Source: CAVZBW01 sp963773635
Lineage (GTDB): Bacteria; Actinomycetota; Acidimicrobiia; Acidimicrobiales; RAAP-2
Length of the DNA: 64,000 nucleotides
Reading direction: 5' to 3'
Assembly: GCA_963773635.1 (NCBI GenBank)
Contig: CAVZBW010000002.1
Coordinates: forward strand, 496,001-560,000
The stretch's first letter is position 1. Every line of letters begins with the position of its first letter. The notes below the pieces were generated by a model that was given only the letters and a program-made list of their open reading frames with translations, did no database searches and was not told where the DNA came from. Below, piece after piece: positions 8,421 through 16,646 of the stretch. The position numbers and the translations under genes are program-made.

Positions 8421-9209
8421 ATGGGCGAGAGCGAGACCACGGGGGCGAAGCGGTTCGGGGTGGGAGCCATGACCGTCGTCGTCCACCGCGATGCCTCCGC
8501 CCTGGCCGATGAGGCGGCGCGGGAGGCCGCCGACGCCCTGCGCCACGCCGTCGCCGAGCGCGGGCGGGCCCATGCCATGTTCGCCACCGGCAACTCCCAG
8601 CTCGCGCTGGTCCAACGGCTGGTCGAGCTCGAGGGCGTCCCTTGGTCGAAGACGACGATCTTCCACATGGACGAGTACGTCGGCATGGGGCCGGACCACC
8701 CCGCCAGCTTCCAGCGGTGGATCCGGGAGAGGATCGCGAATCGGGCCCACCCGGGCACCGCCCACTACCTCGACGGGCTGGCCGAGCCGGCGACCGAGTG
8801 CGACCGCTACGCCGAGCTCCTGCGGCGGATGCCGCTCGACCTGTGCTGCCTGGGGGTGGGGGAGAACGGCCACCTGGCGTTCAACGACCCACCGACGGCC
8901 GACTTCCACGACCCCATGCGGGTGAAGGTCGTGGAGCTGGACGTCGCCTGCCGACGCCAACAGGTCGGCGAGGGCCACTTCGCCCAGCTGCCGGACGTCC
9001 CGACCCTCGCCCTGACCGTGACCATCCCGGCGCTCCTCTCGGCGGCCCGCGTCCTGGCGGTCGTGCCCGAGCGCCGCAAGGCGGCTCCGGTCAAGTCGGC
9101 GATCGAAGGTCCCGTGTCCACGGCCTGTCCGGCCTCGGTACTGCGCACGCGGGGGCACGTGACGATGCATCTCGACCCGGAGTCCGCGGGCGAGCTCTCC
9201 CTCGGCTGA
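8421..9209 (+). CDS. nagB: Glucosamine-6-phosphate deaminase family protein
   Basis: A 262-residue protein of the NagB/6-phosphogluconolactonase fold. FHMDEYVGM and the hallmark LGVGENGHLAFNDP loop identify the NagB branch, which converts glucosamine-6-phosphate to fructose-6-phosphate and ammonia in the cytoplasm. The C-terminal VKSAIEGPVSTACPASVLR matches the family end. No nagA lies next to it, so the exact amino-sugar substrate is inferred. A second in-frame ATG at 8469 (MTVVVHRD) would start closer to the fold and is an alternative. Confidence 0.85.
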   Translation: MGESETTGAKRFGVGAMTVVVHRDASALADEAAREAADALRHAVAERGRAHAMFATGNSQLALVQRLVELEGVPWSKTTIFHMDEYVGMGPDHPASFQRWIRERIANRAHPGTAHYLDGLAEPATECDRYAELLRRMPLDLCCLGVGENGHLAFNDPPTADFHDPMRVKVVELDVACRRQQVGEGHFAQLPDVPTLALTVTIPALLSAARVLAVVPERRKAAPVKSAIEGPVSTACPASVLRTRGHVTMHLDPESAGELSLG

Positions 9210-9222
9210 CCCCCCGGAGGTA

Positions 9223-9236
9223 GTGACCTTCGGCCC
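9223..9236. promoter_or_regulatory. DosR-box-like inverted repeat upstream of Usp
   Basis: GTGACCTTCGGCCC matches the DosR core at 10 of 14 positions and lies about 80 bp before the Usp start codon. The match is by eye and moderate. Confidence 0.35.
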
Positions 9237-9316
9237 TTGCCCCTTTCCCGAAAACGGCCAAACATTGGGGCGTTCGACCCACGGGGGTGCGGGCGCGAGC
9301 AAATTGGAGGTCAGGA

Positions 9317-9772
9317 ATGCAAGAGCGAGCGCGGACCGACCGGGAGCGGATCGTGGTGGGCGTCGACGCTTCGGAGGAGTCCAAGGGCGCATTGCGCTTT
9401 GCCAAGAAGTATGCCCTGCTCACAGGGGGAAAGCTTGAGGTCGTGCACGCCTGGCACGTGTCCGACGAGTATGCGTGGATCCAATCGCTGCCACCGCCGG
9501 CCGGGCCGACGGACGTGGCCCGTAAGGCGCTGAAGGATGTCGTCGACGACGTCATCGGGCCCGATGCGGCCTCTCTCGAGGTCGAGAGCAAGGTTGTGGA
9601 GGGCCATGCCGCCAAGGTGCTCGTGGATGTGGCCGAGGGTGCCAACCTGCTCGTGGTCGGCAGCACGGGGATCGGGGGTTTCGACGGCCTTCTCCTCGGA
9701 TCGGTGAGCCAGCAGTGCGCCGCCCATGCGCACTGCTCGGTGCTGATCGTGCGGTCCGGCGACGGCGGCTAG
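9317..9772 (+). CDS. Universal stress protein (UspA family)
   Basis: A 151-residue Usp domain: RIVVGVDASEESKGALRFAKKY at the N-terminus and the nucleotide-binding loop GSTGIGGFDGLLLGS near residue 119. It is the fifth Usp of the window. ATG 9317 follows GGAGG by six bases, preferred over the in-frame ATG ten codons earlier, which has no such site. The gene is monocistronic or leads into the alpha/beta hydrolase 70 bp downstream; a perfect palindrome separates them. Confidence 0.92.
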   Translation: MQERARTDRERIVVGVDASEESKGALRFAKKYALLTGGKLEVVHAWHVSDEYAWIQSLPPPAGPTDVARKALKDVVDDVIGPDAASLEVESKVVEGHAAKVLVDVAEGANLLVVGSTGIGGFDGLLLGSVSQQCAAHAHCSVLIVRSGDGG

Positions 9773-9779
9773 GCGCCGG

Positions 9780-9797
9780 GACCGTCCCGGGACGGTC
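9780..9797. promoter_or_regulatory. Perfect 18-bp palindrome
   Basis: GACCGTCCC followed directly by GGGACGGTC forms a perfect palindrome eight bases after the Usp stop. It could be a dimeric operator for the hydrolase gene or a short hairpin (seven-pair stem, CCGG loop) at the end of the Usp transcript; there is no T-run. Confidence 0.4.
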
Positions 9798-9800
9798 TGC

Positions 9801-9834
9801 TTTGGGACTACTTCGAGACGGTCCACTTCGGGAC
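9801..9834 (+). promoter_or_regulatory. Three direct TTYGRGAC half-sites
   Basis: TTTGGGAC (9801-9808), TTCGAGAC (9812-9819) and TTCGGGAC (9827-9834) are direct repeats of the DosR half-site TTSGGGAC, ending eight bases before the hydrolase ATG. Direct rather than inverted orientation is atypical for DosR. Confidence 0.35.
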
Positions 9835-9841
9835 GGGGGAC

Positions 9842-10693
9842 ATGACGCACCTGATCGACAGCTTCGAGCACGAGGGTTGCCGCCTGAGCTACGAGGTCCA
9901 CGGCCAAGGGTCGCGCACCCTCGTCTACATGAACGCCCTCCTCTTCGATGCCGGCATCAACCGGAGAATGGCAGAGGAGCTGGCCCGCGAGGGCCATCGG
10001 GTGGTCCTGCTGGACCTGCTCGGCCACGGGCACAGCAGCAAGCCTCGCAACCAGGTCCGTTACCGGATGGATCTCTATGCCCGGCAGCTGCTCGCCCTCC
10101 TCGACGTCCTGGGCCTCGACGAGGCGGTGATCGGTGGGCCCTCGCTCGGTGCGAACACGAGCCTGTTCGCCACGGTCCAGTCGCCGGAGCGGGTCCGGGG
10201 ATTGATCCTCGAGATGCCCGTGCTCGAATCGGCGGTACCGCCGACCGGCGGGCTCCTCCTCGGATGCCTCGTCGCCCTCCGCGGCGCACACCCCGTCCTG
10301 CGCCTGACGGCCGACACGATGCGACGCGCCCCCCGCACCGGGCTCGGGCCACTCGACAGCCTCCTCAACGCCGTGTCGACCGACCCCGACGCCGTCGAGG
10401 CCATGCTGCGCGGGCTGATGGCCGGCCCGATCGCCCCGACCTACGACGAGCGCAGGTCGATACGGGCTCCCGCCCTCATCCTCGGCCACCGCTACGGGCT
10501 CTTGCATCCCTTGACGGACGCCGAGAGCCTCGCCGCACAGCTCCCGAACGCCCAACTCGTGCACACTCGGTCGCCGTTGGAGCTCCGGATGAGGCCACAG
10601 CGGCTGGCGGCGATCATGGGGTCGTTCCTGGACGACGTGTGGTCGGACGGCGGCGCGAGCTCGGGGCCCGGGGAGGAGGCGGCCTCCTCGTAG
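9842..10693 (+). CDS. Alpha/beta hydrolase
   Basis: A 283-residue alpha/beta-hydrolase. The oxyanion strand is TLVYMNALLF, the DLLGHGHSSKP turn follows, and the nucleophile Ser is in VIGGPSLGANTS near residue 101. A late Asp/His pair is less obvious: the C-terminal region ILGHRYGLLHP carries histidines but the usual GH-x-P motif is not clear. The substrate is unknown. The last 80 bp overlap the convergent acyl-CoA ligase gene, an unusually long antisense overlap. Upstream direct repeats suggest it belongs to the stress regulon. Confidence 0.82.
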   Translation: MTHLIDSFEHEGCRLSYEVHGQGSRTLVYMNALLFDAGINRRMAEELAREGHRVVLLDLLGHGHSSKPRNQVRYRMDLYARQLLALLDVLGLDEAVIGGPSLGANTSLFATVQSPERVRGLILEMPVLESAVPPTGGLLLGCLVALRGAHPVLRLTADTMRRAPRTGLGPLDSLLNAVSTDPDAVEAMLRGLMAGPIAPTYDERRSIRAPALILGHRYGLLHPLTDAESLAAQLPNAQLVHTRSPLELRMRPQRLAAIMGSFLDDVWSDGGASSGPGEEAASS

Positions 10694-12371
10694 CGGGAGG
10701 CAGACGGTGGATGACCTTGCCCGTCTCGTTCCTCGGGAGCGCGTCGACGAACTCGACGTCGCGGGGAACCTTGAACCGGGCGAGGCGCTCGCGGACGAAG
10801 GCCCTCACCTCGGCGGCGGACAGTTCCCTCCCGGGACGCCGGACGACCAGGGCCCGGAGGCGTTGGCCGAACTCGGGATCGGGCACGCCCACCACGGCCG
10901 CCTCGACGATTGCGGGATGGCCGGCAAGGAGATCCTCGACCTCCTGCGGGTAGACGTTCTCTCCTCCGGACACGATCATGTCGTCCTCCCGACCGTCGAC
11001 AAAGAGGCGACCGAGCTGGTCGAGGTGTCCGAGATCACCGGTGGCGGCCCGCCCGTCCATCACCGGGTAATGGTCTCCGCTGGTGTACCGATCGAGCAGC
11101 ATCCGGTTGCGCACCAGGATGCGACCGCTCCGGCCTCGCTCAACCGGGAGGCCCAGCTCGTCGACGATCCTGAGCTCGGTCCCGATCGGCGGCAGCCCGG
11201 CGGTGCCGGGGGCCGCGCGCAGATCCCCAGGAGTGGCTATCGACGCCCAGGCCGCCTCGGTCGAGCCGTAGACGTTGTAGACGATGTCGCCAAAGGCGTC
11301 CATGAACCGGAGCGCGAGGTCCCCGCGGAGCGCGGAGCCGCTGGACGCGACCACCTCGAGCGAGGAGGTGTCGTAGCCGCGCCGCGTCTCGATCGGCAGC
11401 TCGAGGATTCTCTGGAGCATCACGGGCACGACCACGAGGACCCGCACCCGGTGGCGCTCGATCGCCGCCAGCACGGACTCGGGGTCGAAGCGTCGCTCCA
11501 GTACGAGGGTGGCCGACAGCCCGATGCCGATCCCCACGGTCCCGAGCCCCCAGGCATGGAAGAGGGGGGAGGAGATCAACGTGACGTCGCGGAGGCGGAA
11601 CGGGATGCGCGCCAGCAGGCCGACCACGGCGTCGAGCTCCCTCGACACCCCCCTCGCCGCCCCGCGGGGCGCTCCGGTCGTGCCCGAGGTGAGGACGACA
11701 AAGCGGCTCAACCGACGTGGGGCCAGCCGGAAGACCCGCTGCGTCCCGCCGGCGATAAGGTCGTCGAGGGTCGGCCAGGGCGTCGGGGTGGAGTGCCAGG
11801 CCACGAAACGAGGCAGGTCAGTCCCCTTGAGGGCCGCAGCGACCGAATCGCCGAATTCCTCGTCGTAGACGATCCCCGTCGCGCCCTCCGCTGCGAGCAC
11901 GTGGGAGAGCTGGGGTCCGGCCCACGACGTGTTCATGAACAGGATGTCGGACCCGAGGCCCGAAAGGGCGGCCATGGCCTCGACCAGGCCGCGGTGGTTG
12001 CGACACAGCAGCGCGACACGGTCGTGGGGACCGACGCCGCGCCCTGCGAGAGCCGCGGCGAGTGCCTGCGTCCTCGAGCTCAGCGCGGAGAAGTCGAGGA
12101 TGCCCCGTTCGTCGACGAGGGCGGGGGCGGAGCCGAAGCGGGCCGCGCCGATGCCAAAGGCCGCGGCCGCGCTCGGTCCGTCGCGGAGCAGCGCCAAGCC
12201 GGCTCGGGCCACGACATCGGGCCGCACGGGGCGTGCCAGCCCGGTCCCTACGAGCACCCTGGCCGCGTCGACGGGTCCGACCCGGCCCAACGGGCCGGCC
12301 CGCGCCGAGAGCCATTGGCCGGCGCCCGCCGCGAGACGGCCGACGCGTGCGGGGCCGGAGGCGTTGCCCAC
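10614..12371 (-). CDS. Acyl-CoA/AMP-forming ligase (FadD-like)
   Basis: A 585-residue ANL-superfamily adenylating enzyme. LTSGTTGAPRGAARG is the P-loop motif, YNVYGSTEAAW the A5 motif, TGDLGHLDQLGRLFVDGREDDMI the A7-A8 hinge, and NETGKVIHR carries the catalytic C-terminal lysine. It likely activates a fatty or other carboxylic acid to the acyl-CoA. The N-terminal 75 residues are longer than usual, resembling mycobacterial FadD12-type proteins. The last 28 residues are Arg/Pro-rich and lie in the overlap with the convergent hydrolase, so they may be a run-on tail. It is the last gene of an operon with WS/DGAT. Confidence 0.9.
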   Translation of the reverse strand: MGNASGPARVGRLAAGAGQWLSARAGPLGRVGPVDAARVLVGTGLARPVRPDVVARAGLALLRDGPSAAAAFGIGAARFGSAPALVDERGILDFSALSSRTQALAAALAGRGVGPHDRVALLCRNHRGLVEAMAALSGLGSDILFMNTSWAGPQLSHVLAAEGATGIVYDEEFGDSVAAALKGTDLPRFVAWHSTPTPWPTLDDLIAGGTQRVFRLAPRRLSRFVVLTSGTTGAPRGAARGVSRELDAVVGLLARIPFRLRDVTLISSPLFHAWGLGTVGIGIGLSATLVLERRFDPESVLAAIERHRVRVLVVVPVMLQRILELPIETRRGYDTSSLEVVASSGSALRGDLALRFMDAFGDIVYNVYGSTEAAWASIATPGDLRAAPGTAGLPPIGTELRIVDELGLPVERGRSGRILVRNRMLLDRYTSGDHYPVMDGRAATGDLGHLDQLGRLFVDGREDDMIVSGGENVYPQEVEDLLAGHPAIVEAAVVGVPDPEFGQRLRALVVRRPGRELSAAEVRAFVRERLARFKVPRDVEFVDALPRNETGKVIHRLPPATRRPPPPRAPSSRRRPTTRRPGTTP

Positions 12372-12372
12372 G

Positions 12373-13773
12373 TCAGCGGCCAGGGGAGGCCAGCTCGTCC
12401 AGCTCGCCGAGGTCCGATGCGATCCCCTCGGCGACCACGTCCACGTCGGGAGTGGTGTCGTAGTCGCCGGTCACGCCAAACGCGAGACGGCCGTTGTACG
12501 AGATGATGGCCGTGCCGACCCGAAAGCCGTGGGTGATCGGCACGAACGGCCGGTAGTCGACCATCTCGCGACCGAGGCAGTACAGGGGGAACTGAGGTCC
12601 GGGCACGTTGGTCGTGACCGTGTTGACCGAGCGCTGCGCCACCTGGTGCTCCGCCCGCATGGCCAGGCGGCTCACCGTGCCGAGGAGCATCGGCGGCGCC
12701 AGGTCGGCGGCCCGGGAGACGGTGTCGCCGGCCTCCGCCATGTGGGACCCCTTCAGCTCGGTCATCTGCCGGCGGACGGCCTCGAGGCGCTCCAGCGGAG
12801 AGCCGAGGTGGACGGGCAGCTCGAGCAGCAACGCCGAGACCCGGTTGCCCGACGCGCCGGCGTCACCCCCCTCGCGCACGGACACGGGAACGAGCGAGCG
12901 GACGACGGCCCGGTCGGGATCGTCGCCATGACGCACGAGCAGCTCGCGATAGCCGGCGCTGACCGCGGCGAGCACCACGTCGTTGATGGTGCCGCCAAAC
13001 GTCCTGCGGATCGCCTTGACCGCCGCCAGGGAAACGCCGCAATGGGCCCAGGTGCGATGCGGTCCGATCGTCCCCTCGATCGAGAGCCGGGGGGTGGGTG
13101 CGAGGTGGCGCCCCATGCGCAGGACCCCGGCCGCCGTGTCCCCCACTCGCTGCAGGGTGCCCATGGGGTGCGCCACGAGGGACGGAAGCTGCCCGGCGCC
13201 GCTCGCTACGTCGCCCGCGAGTCCCGTCCACGCCCCGAGGGTCTTGGCGGCGGCCGAGGGCTCGGGCCGTGGTGCCCAAGGCTGTGGAGGGGTCAGCTCG
13301 ACGGCAGGCTCGGTGTCGAGGGTGGCGGTCAACAGCTCCACCCCCGCGATGCCGTCGACCATGCAGTGGTGGACCTTGTAGACGAGCGCCCATCTCGAGT
13401 CCGGCAGCCCCTCCACCAGCCACGTCTCCCACAGGGGCCGCCGGCGGTCGAGCGGTTGGGACATCAGCCTGCCCATGAGCCGGCACAGCGCCATATCGTC
13501 CCCCGGGGCGGGTAGCCCGGTCTGACGGACGTGGTAGTCGAGGCGGAAGTGCGGATCGTCGGCCCAGATCGGGCGTCCCAGCTCGAGCGGCACCGGACGC
13601 ACCCTCTGGCGGTATCGGGGGAGCAGGTGGAGACGCGACTCGAGGAGCGCCACAAGCTCGTCGGCCTGCACCGGCGGGCCGTCGAAGACCGACATCCCGG
13701 CGATGTGGAGGTGGGCGACGCCGTCGTCGAGGTGCAGGAACTCTGCGTCGAGAGCGCTGAGCCGGTCGGTCAC
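12373..13773 (-). CDS. Wax ester synthase/diacylglycerol acyltransferase (WS/DGAT)
   Basis: A 466-residue WS/DGAT acyltransferase that esterifies acyl-CoA with diacylglycerol or fatty alcohol to make storage lipid at the membrane. The catalytic HHxxxDG motif is HHCMVDG at residues 135-141. The N-terminal LSALDAEFLHLDD and the C-terminal NVPGPQFPLYCLG segments are also diagnostic. It lies between two acyl-CoA ligase genes, overlapping one by ATGA and one base from the other, so ligase products would feed it directly. In Mycobacterium the DosR regulon includes such an enzyme (Tgs1), which makes the proximity to the DosR-like locus notable. Confidence 0.94.
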   Translation of the reverse strand: MTDRLSALDAEFLHLDDGVAHLHIAGMSVFDGPPVQADELVALLESRLHLLPRYRQRVRPVPLELGRPIWADDPHFRLDYHVRQTGLPAPGDDMALCRLMGRLMSQPLDRRRPLWETWLVEGLPDSRWALVYKVHHCMVDGIAGVELLTATLDTEPAVELTPPQPWAPRPEPSAAAKTLGAWTGLAGDVASGAGQLPSLVAHPMGTLQRVGDTAAGVLRMGRHLAPTPRLSIEGTIGPHRTWAHCGVSLAAVKAIRRTFGGTINDVVLAAVSAGYRELLVRHGDDPDRAVVRSLVPVSVREGGDAGASGNRVSALLLELPVHLGSPLERLEAVRRQMTELKGSHMAEAGDTVSRAADLAPPMLLGTVSRLAMRAEHQVAQRSVNTVTTNVPGPQFPLYCLGREMVDYRPFVPITHGFRVGTAIISYNGRLAFGVTGDYDTTPDVDVVAEGIASDLGELDELASPGR

Positions 13774-15326
13774 CGGGCCTCCTCCCAGTACGGCCGGCGC
13801 AACTCCCGCTTGAGGGGCTTCATCGCCCCGGACAGTGGGAGGGGCTCGGTCCTGAACTCCACGGACTTGGGCACCTTGTAGCCGGCGATGGTCCCACGGG
13901 CGTGCTCCTGGATCTCCTCTGCGGAGACGAGCGCTCCCTCCCGGGGGACCACGATCGCATGGACCTGCTCGCCCCAGACCGGATCCGGGATCCCGATGAC
14001 GGCCACCTCGGCGACGGCCGGGTGCGTCGAGATGGCGTTCTCGACCTCGATCGAGTACACGTTCTCCCCGCCCGTCACGATCATGTCCTTGACCCGGTCC
14101 ACGAGGTACAGGTAGCCGTCCTCGTCGAGGTAGCCCTCGTCCCCGGTGTGGTACCAGCCCCCCTCGAAAGCCGCCTCCGTGTTGGCCGGACGGTTCCAGT
14201 ACTCGATCATGAGGTTGCCACCTCGGGCGCAGACCTCCCCCCGCTCTCCGGGCCCGAGCGCGGCGCCGTCGTCGCCCCGGATCCGTAGGTTGACGCCGAT
14301 GACGGGCCGCCCCGCCGAACGCAGCACATGGCCATCACGTTGGTGGTCCACATCGGTCATGATCGTGAGCACCGAGGAGCACTCGGTCATCCCGTAGCCC
14401 TGCCAGAGCCGCACATCCGGCAGCGTCGTGCGGATCCGGTCGAGAAGGGCCGCCGGCATGGGTGAGGCCCCGTAGACGAGATCCCTGAGGGGCGCCAGCC
14501 GCTCCGGCCGGAAGCCCGGGTGGTCGAGGAGCATGGCGATCATGGTGGGCACCATCGTCGTCCAGTTCACCCGGTAGCGCTCGATCAGCTCCATGGCGCC
14601 GGCCGGGTCGTAGAGGGGCAGGAAGACCGACGTCCCGCCCACGCCGGGGATGCCGAGCACGGCGGCCATCGACGCCGCGTGGAACATGGGGGTCTGGTGC
14701 AGATAGATACGTGATGCGTCGAACCCGAGGGCCATGGCGATGTGGTACAGGTTGAGCAGCTCCGCCCGCTGGCTGAGCAGGGCCCCTTTGGCGAGCCCGG
14801 TCGTCCCGCCCGTGTACATCAACACGACCGGTTCGTCCTCCTCGGGCTCATCGGGCACGGTCGGCACCGCAGCAGAAAGGAGGTCCTCGTAACGCAGGTC
14901 GTGTGGGGCGTCGCCCTCACCGATCAGGACGACCCTGCGGAGGGGCAGGTCCTCGCGCACCTCGGCGATGCTGCGCTCGAGATGCTCGGCGAAGAGCCCG
15001 TCGACGAAGACCACCTCCGTCCCCGAGTCGGCGAGGATGAATTGCAGCTCCTTGCCGGCCAGACGGAGATTGAGCGGGTTGACGATCCCTGCTCCCAAGA
15101 ATCCGGCGTGGTACAGCTCGAGGAACTGGTGGCCGTTGGCGGCCATCACCGCGAAGCGGGCACCGCGACGGACTCCGAGCTCCCGGCGCAGCGCGTCGCA
15201 CAGCCGGAGCACACGCTCGCCGTGCTCCTCGTAGGTCGCGTGGTAGTCGCCGTCGTGGATCGCCATCCTCCTGGCGTTCTGCTCGAAGGCCGGCAACAGC
15301 ATCCGGTGGCTCACGAGCTCCTTCAT
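13770..15326 (-). CDS. Acyl-CoA synthetase (long-chain-type, FadD-like)
   Basis: A 518-residue AMP-forming ligase. MYTGGTTGLAKGALLS is the P-loop, WQGYGMTECSS the A5 motif, YHTGDEGYLDEDGYLYLVDRVKDMIVTGGENVYS the hinge region (given here by its parts TGDEGY and DRVKDM), and the C-terminal LPLSGAMKPLKRELR carries the candidate catalytic lysine. It should load a fatty acid on CoA. ATG 15326 follows a purine-rich AAAGGCGGGGG site; a much longer frame upstream is the complement of the divergent gene. It is the first gene of the ligase/WS-DGAT/ligase operon. Confidence 0.93.
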   Translation of the reverse strand: MKELVSHRMLLPAFEQNARRMAIHDGDYHATYEEHGERVLRLCDALRRELGVRRGARFAVMAANGHQFLELYHAGFLGAGIVNPLNLRLAGKELQFILADSGTEVVFVDGLFAEHLERSIAEVREDLPLRRVVLIGEGDAPHDLRYEDLLSAAVPTVPDEPEEDEPVVLMYTGGTTGLAKGALLSQRAELLNLYHIAMALGFDASRIYLHQTPMFHAASMAAVLGIPGVGGTSVFLPLYDPAGAMELIERYRVNWTTMVPTMIAMLLDHPGFRPERLAPLRDLVYGASPMPAALLDRIRTTLPDVRLWQGYGMTECSSVLTIMTDVDHQRDGHVLRSAGRPVIGVNLRIRGDDGAALGPGERGEVCARGGNLMIEYWNRPANTEAAFEGGWYHTGDEGYLDEDGYLYLVDRVKDMIVTGGENVYSIEVENAISTHPAVAEVAVIGIPDPVWGEQVHAIVVPREGALVSAEEIQEHARGTIAGYKVPKSVEFRTEPLPLSGAMKPLKRELRRPYWEEAR

Positions 15327-15413
15327 GGTCCCCCGCCTTTCTCCTGGCTCTCCGATAAGATTGCCAGGACGGCGGCTTGCCGGGGGGCACGGCTCGAGGG
15401 GGGGAGGGAATTC

Positions 15414-16646
15414 CTGCTGTCTACGCCATTGACCTGGATCGAGAGGCTCGCCGCCCGGTACGACCGGGAGGTGTTCGAGCCCCACGAGGGGAAGGCACGA
15501 GTCCGTCTGCGCGTGGCCGGCGGAGAGACGTGGGACGTCGTCGTGGAGGCGGGCACGGCGAGACTTGCGCCCCCGTCTGGTGCCAGCGATGCAACGCTGT
15601 CCGGCGACTCCGCGACGTGGCAATCCATGGCCTCGGAGTGCGGCGACGGCGTGGAGGCCTACCTCGCCGGCACCCTCTTGGTCCGCCACAATTTGCAGGT
15701 TGGTATCGGATTCCTCGCCGCCACCCGCGGGCGGGGCTCGCCCGACCGGCTGCGGTTCCGCACGGTCCGCACCCGGCGCGCCCGTCTGTCGACCGTGGAG
15801 TGCGGCAGCGGGCCGGCCATCGTGACCATCCACGGGCTCGGCGGCACCAAGGTGTCCTTCCTGCCGACCGTGGTCGCGCTCGGCGAGAGGTTCCGCGTCG
15901 TCGCGGTCGACCTTCCCGGCTTTGGGGACTCCGACAAGCCGATCGGCGCGAGCTACGACGCCCGGTTCTTCGCGGACTCCGTCGTCGACCTGCTCGACGC
16001 GCTGGAGATCGACCGGGCCCACCTGATCGGCAACAGCCTCGGCGGTCGCGTCGCGCTCGAGGTCGGGCTCTCGCACCCCGACCGCGTCGACCGGCTGGTC
16101 CTCCTGTGCCCCTCGCTGGCGTGGCTCCGGGACCGCACCTGGGTGCCACTCGTCCGGCTGGCCCGGCCTGAGCTGGCCCTGGTACAGCCGGCCCCTCGGC
16201 CCGTCTTCCGGGCCATCGTGCCCCGCCTCGTCCCGGGGGCGAGCCGGGGCTGGGTGGCGGTCGGTGTGGACGAGTTTCTGCGTGCCTACTTCCATCCGGG
16301 CGGGCGGGTCGCCTTCTACGCGGCGGCCCGCCACATCTATCTGGAGGAGCCCCACGGCAAGCGCGGGTTCTGGTCCCGCCTTCGCGGGCTCGAGGCCGAC
16401 GCGCTCTTCGTGTGGGGCCATCGGGACCGGCTCGTGCCCAAGGCCTTTGCCCGGCACGTGAGCGATGCCTTGCCGACGGCCCGGCACCTGGAGCTCGACT
16501 GCGGGCACGTGCCCCAGATCGAGCGCCCTCATCAGACCCACGAGGCGGTCGTCGACTTCCTCCTCGACACCGCGACGGTCGGCGATCCGGCCGCCCGAGC
16601 CGGGCTCAACGGTCGGTCGAGCCCCCGCCGGGTTGCGGTTGGTTGA
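15414..16646 (+). CDS. SCP2-like domain fused to alpha/beta hydrolase
   Basis: The product (about 410 aa) has an N-terminal domain of about 110 residues that reads as a sterol-carrier-protein-2 fold (DATLSGDSATWQSMASE and AYLAGTLLVRHNLQVGIG). A complete alpha/beta-hydrolase follows, with VTIHGLGGTK oxyanion loop, nucleophile Ser in LIGNSLGGRVALE, acid Asp in FVWGHRDRLVP and His in LDCGHVPQIERP. A lipid-binding module ahead of an esterase suggests a lipid ester substrate, fitting the divergent WS/DGAT operon. The start is uncertain: CTG 15414 has GGAGGG five bases upstream, while TTG 15429 is the next option. Its 3' end overlaps the convergent gene by 41 bp. Confidence 0.8.
   Translation: MLSTPLTWIERLAARYDREVFEPHEGKARVRLRVAGGETWDVVVEAGTARLAPPSGASDATLSGDSATWQSMASECGDGVEAYLAGTLLVRHNLQVGIGFLAATRGRGSPDRLRFRTVRTRRARLSTVECGSGPAIVTIHGLGGTKVSFLPTVVALGERFRVVAVDLPGFGDSDKPIGASYDARFFADSVVDLLDALEIDRAHLIGNSLGGRVALEVGLSHPDRVDRLVLLCPSLAWLRDRTWVPLVRLARPELALVQPAPRPVFRAIVPRLVPGASRGWVAVGVDEFLRAYFHPGGRVAFYAAARHIYLEEPHGKRGFWSRLRGLEADALFVWGHRDRLVPKAFARHVSDALPTARHLELDCGHVPQIERPHQTHEAVVDFLLDTATVGDPAARAGLNGRSSPRRVAVG

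Noticed and set aside
11929..13515. A 528-codon plus-strand frame over the WS/DGAT gene
   Set aside because: Low-complexity shadow of clearly identified minus-strand genes.
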